The notes below the pieces were generated by a model. It was not told where the DNA came from. It did not search any database and worked only from the letters and a program-made list of their open reading frames with translations. This document shows positions 13,215 to 25,265 of a DNA stretch of 64,000 nucleotides, in pieces. How positions within the stretch are numbered: the first letter of the stretch is position 1; the number at the start of each line of letters is the position of its first letter. The DNA is from Adenanthera pavonina (lineage: Eukaryota; Streptophyta; Magnoliopsida; Fabales; Fabaceae), in assembly GCA_026686845.1 (NCBI GenBank), contig JAIVEN010000015.1, positions 697,001 through 761,000 on the forward strand. Direction: 5' to 3'. The position numbers were made by a program, and so were the translations under genes.

Positions 13215-13506
13215 ATTAAATTCCACTTTGTTTGATATATTATATTAAAACACTAATTTTAATTTTAATGCGGATCATTTCTTTCTTTCTTTTTTTTTTC
13301 CCATGAAATTGTACGGATTGTTTTGGCGCAAATACACACTGAACACTTTAATTTAAAAGCCCAATTTAATAATTGGTGGGCTTAAACCCAATTGATTTGA
13401 TTGGATAATTTACTTTCAAATTTGTGGTTGCGAATTCGGGCCCTCACCTACACCACTTCACACTATTTTTCCCTTATCCATATGAAGCTAAGAAAAAATA
13501 CGGAGG

Positions 13507-13795
13507 ATGGCTGCGAGCCTGAGATATGAGAGTGAAAGAGAGAGAGCTTACCTCCGCCTACCTTAATCCCTTCTGCGCATCCTTTGTTCGGATAGAGGCC
13601 ACAGCATCGTTGGGGGAGTGGAAATCCGAGAGACTTAGAGTGCCTTCAAAGGAAAAATTTTATGGTTTTATGAAAATATTGGTTTTGGCATTCATTCACA
13701 GTAGCTATATCGTCCCCTTGCTCACTCATTCTCGTTTGTACTGTGATTCGGAACCGGTCAATAATGATTTGCGTGTAGTGTTAATATCGTTTTGA
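13507..13795 (+). other. Possible exon or gene remnant, unrecognised
   Basis: This is a GC-richer island in AT-rich DNA. An ATG at 13507 opens a 19-codon frame ending in TAA, and an overlapping second frame (ATG at 13526) stays open for 89 codons. On the minus strand a plausible donor (GGAG then GTAAGC) lies near 13550. I do not recognise any product. It may be a 5' exon or leader of a lost gene, or the promoter-proximal part of a non-coding transcript. Confidence 0.25.
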
Positions 13796-14409
13796 GTTTG
13801 CTCTACAAGTAATGTTGGGCTATTAAGGATTTCGATTTTAGAATTAATTGAGTGGGTTCCAAAACTTAATCCCCTGTGTGGTCTTGTAAAAAATTCTATG
13901 CTTGCTGATCAATCGCTCTTAGCATGTTTTAGTTGGATCCATAGTGTGACTTTATGCAAAATCCTGACTTGAAAGTGGTTCTTGCTGTCATATGATTTAA
14001 CCTTGCCTTTTAATTAAACTTTGTGCCAAAATGCTGAGCAAATACATGTCTTATGGTTCTTAATGCAATCTAATCTTCGCTTTTTAATTGATTGTGTGCC
14101 AATTTACTAAGTTTAAGGGAATGCTTACCGAGAATGCTTTACTGATTACAGTTTCTATTGTTGCTGTGGGTAGAGTTGGACATTGTGTCCTATGATTCTT
14201 GCTGCATTCTTGAAAAATTATATCCACATAAATATGATATAAACGAATAAATTTATATATCCTATAACTCAACAAAATATTATATTCCCCCTACAATTCT
14301 AAAGATTTGGTACTGAATCTGTAGATTTATCTCAAATTATTATTATTTGAGGGGCCAAATTATTATTGGAGATTTGATTCATAAAATTTAAATGAAAATT
14401 ATTACTTCT
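13796..14409. other. Intergenic, no gene seen
   Basis: Less AT-rich at the start, then increasingly AT-rich. No reading frame or repeat could be supported. Confidence 0.5.
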
Positions 14410-14612
14410 TCGGGATATCCTGGATTTATTACCCGTCCCAAACTAATCTGAATCCCGTTCTGTAAAACTTTACGGTAGTAGACGAGTACCAATGGAAAGA
14501 CTTCTTTGAGGTCTTAATTTTTTTAACTCTGCTGCACCCTTCAAAAATCAAAACCTTGACCCCGTAAAATGCTGATCAAACCTCTTACTACTTGACCATG
14601 TACTAATTGGTA
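14410..14612 (-). mobile_element. tRNA-derived SINE-like repeat, copy 1
   Basis: On the minus strand this matches the repeat at 57247-57447 over about 200 bp. Its head carries degenerate A-box-like and B-box-like stretches in the order expected for a tRNA-derived SINE, although the B box is poorer here than in copy 2. No coding sequence is present. Confidence 0.5.
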
Positions 14613-14961
14613 CCCTAAATTATGTTTTAACATAAACAAAGAATACATTTAATTAATTTTAGCCATTCACAATTTTTTTGTTACGTTATATACATACAAA
14701 AATATTAAATCATGTTAAAAATATAAAAAAAATTATACACACACACACACTCAAGCGTGCACTTTTTTCGACCAATAAATTAAATTATATCTTTTTGACC
14801 AATACAATAATCATTTTCATGGTTTAATATTGAGATCGTTACTAAGCGTGCACTTTTTTCTTTTCCTTTTTCGACCCCAACAAGTGCTCGCACTCATGAC
14901 AATTGCTAAGCCCAATATATTTACGCCCTCCCTCTCGAATATCTATTGTTATTTTTTTTTT

Positions 14962-16181
14962 GGAAAATGATTGTTAAATAGCTCTTGGAACAAAAAATTT
15001 TAAAAACATATATTTAACTTGTGAAATTACTATAAGGTATAAGGATAACTATTTGGAATTATTTTTGAACCATAAAATGACCATTTTATCCTTCATCCAT
15101 TTTTGTTAAAATTACTAATTAATTAAATATATTCATTTACAACTAATATCCATGATTTACAATGGGTACTGGTAAATTTGCAACAAATAATAGTTGATTT
15201 GATAATTGTAACTGAGGTTATGGTCGACTAGCAAAGGGAGTTCCTTTGATTCCTCTTATGGTTGACCAGATTAGAAACTGTCACTGAGCTGATATGGTCG
15301 ACCATTAATAGGACTTCTCTCTAATAGCCGACCATTACTTATTTGCAATTGACAATTTGCAACAGATCCACATGTATTTTATAAGTTGAGTTAACTAAGT
15401 AAACACAGATACATTTGTAAATGATACACATATATTTGCATCTAATCTACTAATATTTATAATTGGTCTATGTACATTTTCAAGTATATATATTCTAACA
15501 AAATAAACCCAAGTACATTTGTAATTAATCCATGTAAATTTATGACTGATATAACTATATTTACAATTGATCTGCATAAATTTCTATTTTGTAAAAGTTG
15601 TAAAACACCACTCAAACGAGAAAATTGAATTAAAAAGAATCCAACAATAGCAAAGAGAGAGAGAGAGAGAAGATAAAGATGTGTGTGCGCCAAAGGTGGT
15701 GGAAGAGAAAGAAAAAGAGGAAGGGAAGAGCACCAACAATGGGCAAGGGAGGGAGAAACACCATCACTCCTCATTGAAACCAAGCTCCCAATCTCCATGT
15801 TCGTGTTCTTCTCTAGCAAATCCAATTTTGTGCGACATTAAGGTGCTTGAAGGTGGATTCAATTTTGTGCAATCCATAGATATATGGTAGGTGGTGGATC
15901 TAGATCTTAACAGGGAATGGGATAGGGGAGATGACAATGGGGTTAGGGAAAAGGATGATTGGGTGGTGGGTTGGAGGAAGGAGGAGAGAGAGGGAGGAAA
16001 GTCGATCAGAAGAGGAAGGAGGAGAGGGAGGGAGAAAATGGAGGAAGAATGGATAGTTTGGTCTTTTCATGTAACAAAAATTTTTACAATTTGATACCTT
16101 AGTATGTTTTTGTAATTATGTAAGTTTATTATATGTTTTTGGAATTTTTTATTTTCAGAAGTATTTAACTATCATTTTTCC
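14962..16181. mobile_element. Long-TIR (Mutator-like) non-autonomous element
   Basis: The left end (14962-15020) and the right end read on the opposite strand (16181 back to about 16122) match imperfectly over about 50-60 bp, both beginning GGAAAA and sharing AGTTAAATA-like and AAAAACATAT blocks. Long terminal repeats at 1.2-kb spacing suggest a Mutator-like element. No clean 9-bp target duplication is visible because the left flank is a T-run. The interior has two parts: a degenerate short tandem repeat (15120-15590) and a purine-rich, GC-richer block (15650-16060) that could be captured host sequence. Confidence 0.5.
15120..15590. repeat. Degenerate short tandem-like repeat
   Basis: Variants of a roughly 25-30-bp unit recur irregularly here, built from a 'GATCCATGTA' part and an 'CATTTGTAA' part, best seen at 15365-15580. 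GGTCGAC/GGTTGACC motifs recur at 15220-15330. It lies inside the long-TIR element. Confidence 0.4.
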
Positions 16182-16607
16182 TTATTTTAAGATTATTATT
16201 GATTTACAAATTCAATGTATAATTAATTCATTTTTTTCTACGCCAATTTATCACATTTTCTCATATCTTTTATCTACTACTTACTAATATTTTTTAATTT
16301 GTACCATTGGAAATCGAATTTTAAGACTTTTTAAATTGGGTGTTTTAGACTTTCAGTCATTGTATACATTAATTAAATTTTCCTTAATCAATGTGCTACA
16401 ATCTTAGATAACAAAAAATATGGAGAGTAGTTATTTACCAACTAATTTCTGTTCATCGACTCTCATCATTCATCTGTGTAGTTCAACACAGTAAGGTGTC
16501 TAACTATTTATATTTATTTATTATTAAAGAAAAGAGCATAAAGTTTTTCTCCATAGTTCACTCCAGCAAAATATCATACATCATATTATTTTCATTACTG
16601 TAATATA

Positions 16608-16879
16608 CACCTTCCGATTTACATTATAAAGTATTTTGTATTAATTGCACGTATATTAAAAAAATTATTTTTCATCTGAAATCAATATAAAAAATACTAA
16701 CATTTCCTATTTTACCCTTATTAAATACTCCATTTGATTATTATTATTATAGGGTTATAAATGAGAAGTTAAGGAAGCATTAAAGATAGGGATAAAGTGA
16801 GAAGAAAAATATTCAATACCTTATATTTTGGATAAAAAACTTGTCATATAAAATATCCTATAATATGGATCAGAGGGAG
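16608..16879. mobile_element. Stowaway-like MITE
   Basis: A 272-bp element bounded by TA, with ends CACCTTCCG and CAGAGGGAG. It is a decayed Stowaway family member with the typical 'ATAATATGG' subterminal motif. Confidence 0.55.
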
Positions 16880-16917
16880 TAATATAGTTTGTGTGATATT
16901 AAGTCTTTAAACTTTTA

Positions 16918-17175
16918 CTCCATCTATCCTATATTATAAGGTAATATAAGAATTTTTTTATCCTATAATATAAAATAATATGTAATGATTTGTTATTTTT
17001 ACTTCTCATTTATTGTGTTATTAATATTATAAGTTGTGCTATATTCAAAGAAATAAGTGAAATTAATATGAGTAATATTAAAAATTTTGATTTTCTTTTA
17101 ATTTAAAAATTAAAAATATAATAAATATTTCTTAATATACATACAATCTCTCCTATTAATATGGGATGAAGGGGG
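16918..17175. mobile_element. Stowaway-like MITE, adjacent copy
   Basis: A 258-bp element starting CTCCATCTATCC and ending GATGAAGGGGG, flanked by TA on both sides. It lies 38 bp from the preceding MITE. It is non-coding. Confidence 0.6.
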
Positions 17176-17841
17176 TAATTTTAATCCGGATGACCTTTTT
17201 ACTACTGATATCATTAAATCATGAAAAATTATTACATATTTGTCATGTCATAACCATTGTAATAAGGACAATCCAAATGTTAAGAGAGAAGGTGAAAAAG
17301 GGAAAAATTTTGGAGTCTCTGGCATGTCCGGATCAACGATTCGGTTGTTAGATTAGGCACATGCCCCAGCTTGGAACTCTCTGAAATTTAGGACTTGGAA
17401 ATAGGGGTGCAAATGGCTTTTATATAACTAAATTGATTAATTTATCATTTTGTAAATTAAATTGTGATTTATAAATATTATTTTTTTACCTAAATAATGT
17501 TCATGACAAACTTCACTACTTTTACTTAAATTTTATTTTTACAAATTGCAGTTTTCTAACTTACTTTTTACAAAACTAAAAATTAAATGGGTGCTAATCT
17601 TTTTTCTGATTTTTGATAGAGCAGCTAAATCATCATATTTTAAGTTCACGCAGGGAAATAAATACCTGTTCCATTCCATATCTTTTGTAGTTTAAAATCA
17701 ATGAATAATTTTTTATGTCTAATTTTATAAGAAATTTTATTAAAATACTCTCATTTAATGATTTAACTAAAAAAAATGACCTACCTTAAATTAAATAAGA
17801 GGAGGATATAGGTGGGAAAAAACAATAAATAATACATTTTG

Positions 17842-18222
17842 GGCCTATTTGACAGTGTTTCATGTTTTCTGTTCTTAAAAATAGTTTTGTAAAACTGTTT
17901 TCAAGAATAAGTTTTGAAAACAAGAAAACAAAAAAATCTGTTTGAATAATTATTCTCAAAATCATAACTAGTGAATAATAGATGAGTTATTCAAAATTTA
18001 TAACTTTACCATTAATGAGGTGAATGTTTCTTAACTTTCCTTGTGTTTTCCAGAACAAAAACTACAAAACACTTAAAAGGTGTTTTAAGTTTTCTATTTT
18101 TTTATTTTTCTATTTTCCAGAACAGTTTATAAAAAATATGTTTACCAAACAAATTTTCTGAGTTTTCTGTTTCCGAAAACAAAAAAACTGTTTTCAAAAA
18201 CAAAATCAAAATGCCTCTTCGC
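17842..18222. mobile_element. MITE-like repeat, family shared with 54.4 kb
   Basis: Alternating T-rich and A-rich blocks ('AAATAGTTTTGTAAAA', 'CATAACTAGTGAATA') match 54437-54832 collinearly. The ends are imperfect inverted repeats. It is non-coding. Confidence 0.5.
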
Positions 18223-21200
18223 TTCTAGAGTCCCCCAATGCGTGGTAAAAAAAAACAATAGAAAGAAAAAGAGTCCCCCAATTTAGTGTCGTGGCAATTT
18301 TTTTTTCAAGTGAGCATGAAGTGTCAGTACATGTCATTTTTTGTGTTAGCCAAGTCAGCCTTATATTGACACCGTTAAGCCCCCTGCACGGACGGAGGAT
18401 CATGTTGTAAATTATGATAAATTGCAAGGACTACCTGTACAAACATAAAAAGCAATAGTGAATGTTTCATAAGTTTTGATAGGGACTTGTTTAAAAATAA
18501 GTGTAAAGCATAAGGACCAATTGATTAAGTTTTTTTAAATTATTCTTTCGAGAGTCATTTTATAATTTTAATAAAATCTAAAATCACAAAATGATCCAAC
18601 CAGGTACTAAATATAGAAGATAAAATTCAACCCAAAATCAGGCTAGACATGGAGTTAGGCTAACACAAGGCCTAACTTGTGTGTGTGTGCACCTAAGTCT
18701 AATATTATATTGACTCGATCTCAAATATAAAAAAAAAATTAAGAATTATTTTAGTTCAAAATATAAGAAATAAATGTACATATCTAATACAATAAATATT
18801 TTTTCATAATACCCCTCATTAAATTATTTTTTAATAATTGACATACTACATAATAAGCAATTTAGTTTTTGGAAACCAAAGAAAAAGCAAAACTTTTTTT
18901 CAGTTTCTTAGCTTATACAAATTGTCAATTTAATTTCAACTTTCTATTGTCAAAAACCTACTTCTGAATTTTGTTGGGAACGAATGGAAACTTAACGATA
19001 CCTGAAACTAGTTGATTATGAAAGCAACAACTTAGAAATTCTGATTTCCTCACTGTGTTTCGTTTTAAAAATATTATCTTCTATTTGGTTTTCATTGTGA
19101 ATAAGAAGCAATTACGAGCATACATTATTACGGTCCCTTGCTTTGTCAGTAATAGCTTTTGGCATGCTGGGTTAATACCAGCAAGATATTAATTTCTACC
19201 CAAAAAACCTTGACATTTGAAAAAAAAAATTCAAATTATAAATCAATATTAATATTAACTTTTCCTCACGCTATTGGAAGTAGCACATAAACTCTGTTCT
19301 ATGCATAGATATAAAAAATAAGTAAATAAATAAACATATATTGCGAAGCTCTTTGCTAAAAATATGTGTGTAATATTAAAAAAAAATGTATGAAGAATAA
19401 TTTTGAGACTAAAATAAAATAATAAAGAAAATGATGGTTAGTTACAAAGATAGGTAATTGTTTAAATTTTCTGCTGGTGAATCATCTTCTTTTCTTTTGT
19501 GGTGGCAAGGCAGGGACATGTTCTTCTCCTGACTCTAGATGCAATCTTGTTCTGCGCCACCCTTCAATTTCTTCTATGCTTGTCACACGCCAACCACACT
19601 TCTTTATTAAAACTCTAGCTCCACTTTTACCTCTTACTTCTCGTTCTCTTCTCGACAAAGAACTCAAAGACCTTGTCCTATCTGCAGTAATTATTAACTC
19701 AACTAGGCTGCTATCCTCTTCCACATCAGAGGAAGGCAAAAACCAAAAAAGCAATTGAGGTTTATTGCCTTCCAAGTCAAACCGCCATGGGGGCTGAAGG
19801 TATATTTGACGTTCTTCTACCATTTGCAATCCAAAGGGCATCGTCTGGATTTTTAGAGTTTGCTGGCATTATATCTTGTAGTACAAAGCATAGAAACACT
19901 CCCCACCTTTCACTTGAACCCCGAAAACGAGAGATGTCTGCTTTTATTGATACTATGCAATCAACATAATCATCACCAATAGTCTCGTTGTCTATAAAAA
20001 CTTGACGTGATTGTAAAACGTGATCTACAGAAACATGCAATTTGTCTAGGAAATCAACGTTTTCATTGTGGAACCATGTCGGAATTTCACTCCCAGGAGT
20101 AAGCAAAGTAAGATAGCCCCATGTTGTCATCGAATTTGAAAGGAAATTCTGAAGCACTTCTAGAAAATCTAAGGATTCCATTGAGGGGTGACAACAAACT
20201 GCATCTAGAAATACAATGTTTGGTGGAACACTAGGCAACGATAAGAGCTTGTTGCAATGATCCAAAAGTAGAACTTCTAGAGCCAACAAATTAGAGACCA
20301 AGCTAGCAGGTAGGTGAGTAAAATTGTTTCTTGATAGAGATAATGTCCTCAAGGATGATAAGGAGCAAAGATTGTCAGGGATTGAACCATCATAGAGATT
20401 ACAGTCTTCCAAATACAAATACCTCAATAAAGACAAACTCAAGAATGATGGAGGAAGAACGCATTTTCCAGCAGGTTGGCGACCAAAATTATTCCCACTG
20501 AGATCTAGGACCACCAAAGATGGTAAGCAACCGAGATCATTTGGAATTGATCCAGCATTAAGATTGCAGTTTCTTAAGCTTAATTCCTTCAATGAGAATA
20601 AACTAGAGATGGAAGGAGGCAAAGTCAACCTTATGGGAGCTTCATAACTATTGAACCCAAGTACCCTGAATATTGGAGAAAGTAAGCTCTTTGATGAGTC
20701 TGGTGTAGACCCATTGCATCCATTTGCATATAGTTTCCTCAAACGTTGTAGACCAATAATGGGTGATGGTATTTTTCTAATAGCAGTTTCACTCACATTA
20801 AGTTCCTCTATACTCTCAATTTTATCCAATTTCTCTGGCAGTAAGCAAAATTTTGAGCAACCATATATATTGATACATTTGAGAGATTTCAGGTTACCGA
20901 TAGAACTTGGAAGACATGCTAGATTTTTACAATCTTCCAGTTTCAGTATTGAAAAGTATTTCATATTTTCTCCAAATTCATGGAGATTTTGTAATTTTGA
21001 GCAACCAGAAAGAATCAACTTTTTTAGAGAATCCATTTCCAACCTACAAGAAAGAGCTTTCAGATTTTTACAATCTTTCAAATTCACCACAGCAATTTTC
21101 TTACGATGTCCAAGGGATGGATGCACCTTAACCAGTTTTATACAACCTTTAAGAACTAGCTGTTCGAGATTTGGAAGCATTGAAAAATCAGGAGTTTGAA

Positions 21201-22893
21201 TTAAATCTTCTGAATGGCTTAAATCAATGAACTTTACCTTCTTTAGCACCTAGTCAAACAAAAAGGCATAGAAAATATTATATCAATTTTGCAGCTTTTA
21301 AAATAGTGATATTGATTAACATAGTAAAGATTCAAGGTATTGCAAAATGTTTGTACCTGTGTTTCATTCCAAAGTTGTACGATCTTACTGCAATGCATTT
21401 TGAGCTCAACAAGTTCATGTAGATGAACTCTAGGTGGAAAGGATTTCAATGGATATTTCTTCCATTCAAGAATTTTTAACGAATCAGGAAGACATTTGAG
21501 TCCAAGGGGAAGATACACATGACATGATATGATGAGTATTCTAAGATTATACATCATTGAGAATGCTTCAGGACCCCAACTTGCTCCATATTCCGATGGT
21601 GATTGAAGATGTATAATTTCAATTAATTCCGTGCCCTAATAAGCAACAATGATCAAACATTTAACAATTTAAGGACAAGGAATAAGCTGAATAATCAAAG
21701 CAAATTTTGCAAAAATCTGAAAAATAATAATATGTTCAAAATAGAAGGAACTTACTTTATTTTTTGCCAATACATGATTAATGTCTTCTGTTAACCATAA
21801 CCTACTATGCCTACCAGCATCACTAGGCGATTCATCCAAAACAATACTTTTGCCCATTTCTTGCAATATATCATGCATGCCAAAACTACACTCATATTCA
21901 ATTATTAGGCATTTGTCAACAAGTTTTTTGAATCCAATTGTTGGATGAAGATCACAAATTTCTAGTATTTTTATCACTTTGTCTTTGTGCATTCCCTTGA
22001 AGAAGCATGCAATGTCTAAAAATATTTTTTTCTCTAGATCATCTAGTGCTTCATAACTTGTTTGAAGTCTCTTTAGAATGTCATTTGATGGAACTTTCTT
22101 TATTTTCTCCAAAGCATCTTTCCACTCTTGTGTATTTCCTCCACAAAGATGACAGCCCAACACTTCAAGTGTTAAAGGCAGGCCTCCAGCAAGTTCAACG
22201 ACAGTCATAGACAACTCCAAATAATCTTCTGTTGGTTTATCACCTTTAAAAGTCCTTTGGCAAAAGAGTTGAAGAGATTCCTCATTGTTCAATAATTTTG
22301 CCTCAAAGGTTTTGAATTCTCCATGTGCTATCAATATATGCTTATTTCTAGTTGTGACTATTACTCTACTTCCTGGACCCAACCAAGATTGCTTTATTGC
22401 AAAGTACTCTAGTTGGTTCATTTCACTTACGTCATCAAGTACTATCAAAGCTTTTTGGCTGTGGAGAAGACTTTTGATTATCTTCATTCCTTCATATGCA
22501 TCATCCAATTCCATGCTTCTCAACTTGCCATGACGTGAGAAATTTTCTTTGTAAGGGAACCAATCCCTTCTTTTCACAAAAATCCCTAACATCAGCAAGA
22601 AAGTAACAAAGATTAAACTGTTTACAATTTGTCTCATAGATAACTCTTGCAAGAGATGTCTTCCCTATACCGCCCATACCCCAAATTCCTAATAAGCAAA
22701 TATCACTCAATCCTATCCTTAAAATTGAATTCACTTCTTCTATCTGTGACTCCATTCCAACAAATTTGGTTTTGCAACATGGTAAGGTAGGCTGTAGTTT
22801 TGTCCATACACCTGTGACAATTTCTTCAATTAATTTTGTTTCAAGCCTGCATGAAAGAGATGATTAATAAAAAAAAGTTAAGTGACATTCTTA

Positions 22894-23110
22894 GGGTCCG
22901 TTTGGTTCGCAGTTTTGTAAAATGAAGTTAAGATAAATGAAGTTTGTAAAAATGAAATTTTGATAAAAGTAAGTTTGTAAAAATGAAGTATGTTTGGATA
23001 TTCTTTTTGAAAAAGTAAGTTTGGTAAATTGATATGTTTTGATGATAAAAGTTAAAAGCACTTTTAGATGTATAATTACCAAAAAGGACATAGGTTTTAT
23101 AATACAATAT
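22894..23110. mobile_element. Tourist-like MITE remnant in the TNL intron
   Basis: After TTA at 22891-22893, GGGTCCGTTTGGTTC starts an insertion that is absent from the corresponding intron at 2200 in copy A. The matching right end is not clear; the inserted sequence as a whole may reach about 23750. Confidence 0.5.
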
Positions 23111-24153
23111 CATATAACTAATTGAATGATGTATGCTTAATAATAATAATATAGTTAATTTTAATTACCAGAAATAAATATAAGTGAAAAAATCTAATTT
23201 CCCGCATAACTAAAGGGTGTAATATAATAAATATACTACGTTAATTACAAATTGTTAACACTAACATTCATAATTTAGTAAAACATATTTAAACACTTGG
23301 CGTGACTAGTTTTGTTGTAAGTACTGTACTATTTGACCTCTGAGTGAACCATGAATGTTAGTGTTAACATTGGCTTTCCCAGGATGATATTTGTGAATAC
23401 CGTATTTTATTCGAGCTTTTCACCAAAAATATAAAAATTGGAAAAATAAAAAAAGACACAAATTTTCTTCTAATTTCAATTAGAACGCATATTTTCTAAA
23501 ATTGAACAAAAATCTAAAAATTTTCTCCAAATCCAATCCCTTTTCTTTAGGATTTTTAAAAAAATAAAAAAATTAATTTCCTTTCTTTTAAGATTCTCAA
23601 AAATAAAAATCTTACCTTTTTAATATTAAAAACCCCGAATAATAAAAAATAGACCTTTCAATATTTTTATTGATTGATCTTCTTTTAAAAAAAAAAGAAA
23701 GAAAGATAAAAAAAATCTTTTCAAGATTTTCAAGATTTAGGTATTCAAATTATTAAATTATACACTAGTATTTTCTCTCGTAGAGTACATTATACTACTC
23801 TCGGTTAAGATTAAATTAATTAATTAATTAAAGTGGTTCTGCTGTTGATATATATGCTTGAAAAACCATTACTGGAAAAAAAAATTTCAAATAAATTAAC
23901 TTTATGCTCAGTAAGCATTCTTTTTTAATCTAAAATTATTCGACAGTGAAAATAAAATAAAATCATAAACTTATTAGACCTCAACATTAACCGAACTATT
24001 TTTATTGTCATCTTCAAATATAGCCAGATTATGTCTTTGAATCAAATGTCAGATATAATTCTGTTAATTTTGAAGGTCGGTTAAAGTGATTATTCATAAC
24101 CAGATAGATCTCGAAATTCATAACCTGAAACACGTGAAACGTACTAATTTTTA

Positions 24154-25265
24154 GGCTCCGTTTGGTTCAGAGTTTTTTAAGGGGAGGGGAGAAAATTGGA
24201 GGGAATTGAATCCCCTCCCCTTATTTGGCTAAAATATTGGAGGGGATTAGGAGGAATTTAATCCCCTCCAATCCCCTCACCCCTCCCCATTTTAAATTCC
24301 TCCAAATTGGGGTTTTTTGGAGGAGAGAGAGTATTTATTACTCAATCCCCTCTAATTTCTTCATGAACCAAACAAGATTTTATTAAAATCCCTCCAATCC
24401 CCTCCCCTCTAATTCCACCAAACAAGGGAATTTTAAAATCCCTCCAATTCTTTCCCCTCTAATTCCCTTCATTAAAATCCCTCTAATCTCCAATCCCCTC
24501 AGTTGAACCAAACAGACTCTTAGGCTCCGTTTGGCTCGGAGTTTTTTAAGGGGAGGGGAGGGAATTAGAGGGAATTGAATCCCCTCCCCTTATTTGGCTA
24601 AAATATTGGAGGGGATTAGGGGGAATTTAATCCCCTCCAATCCCCTCACCCCTCCCCATTTTAAATTCCTCCAAATTGGGGTTTTTTGGAGGAGAAAGAG
24701 TATTTATTACTCAATCCCCTCTAATTTCTTCATGAACCAAACAAGATTTTATTAAAATCCCTCCAATCCCCTCCCCTCTAATTCCACCAAACAAGGGAAT
24801 TTTAAAATCCCTCCAATTCTTTCCCCTCTAATTCCCTTCATTAAAATCCCTCTAATCTCCAATCCCCTCAGTTGAACCAAACAGACTCTTAGGCTCCGTT
24901 TGGCTCGGAGTTTTTTAAGGGGAGGGGAGGGAATTAGAGGGAATTGAATCCCCTCCCCTTATTTGGCTAAAATATTGGAGGGGATTAGGGGGAATTTAAT
25001 CCCCTCCAATCCCCTCACCCCTCTTCATTTTAAATTCCTCCAAATTGGGGTTTTTTGGAGGAGAGAGAGTATTTATTACTCAATCCCCTCCAATTCCGTC
25101 CTGAACCAAATAAAATTTCATTAAAATCCCTCCAATCTCCTTCCCTCTAATTCTACCAAACAAGGAAATTTTAAAATCCCTCTAATTTTTTTTCCTCTAA
25201 TTTCTTTCATTAAAATCCTTCTAATCTCCTCTCATCCAATTCCCCCAATTGAATCAAATAGACCC
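24154..25265. mobile_element. Tandem trimer of a Tourist-like MITE
   Basis: Three head-to-tail units lie at 24154-24519 (366 bp), 24523-24888 (366 bp) and 24892-25265 (374 bp). Exactly TTA separates units 1 and 2 and units 2 and 3; TTA also precedes the array and TTG follows it. Each unit begins GGCTCCGTTTGG and ends with an inverted version of it, which with the 3-bp TTA target is typical of PIF/Harbinger-derived Tourist elements. The interior is rich in GGGGA and TCCCC runs. The array interrupts the TIR exon of the TNL at its 3' edge; copy A has no insertion at this site (2892-2905). Unit 2 is a mosaic of units 1 and 3. Confidence 0.9.

Noticed and set aside
15457..15825. Minus-strand 122-codon frame with Leu/Ser-rich segment
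   Set aside because: Produced by purine-rich low-complexity DNA inside a transposable element; no start context, homologue or splice support.
20651..21199. Plus-strand 182-codon open frame
   Set aside because: It lies opposite the LRR exon of the TNL; the minus-strand frame shows clear LRR periodicity and the plus frame shows no domain.
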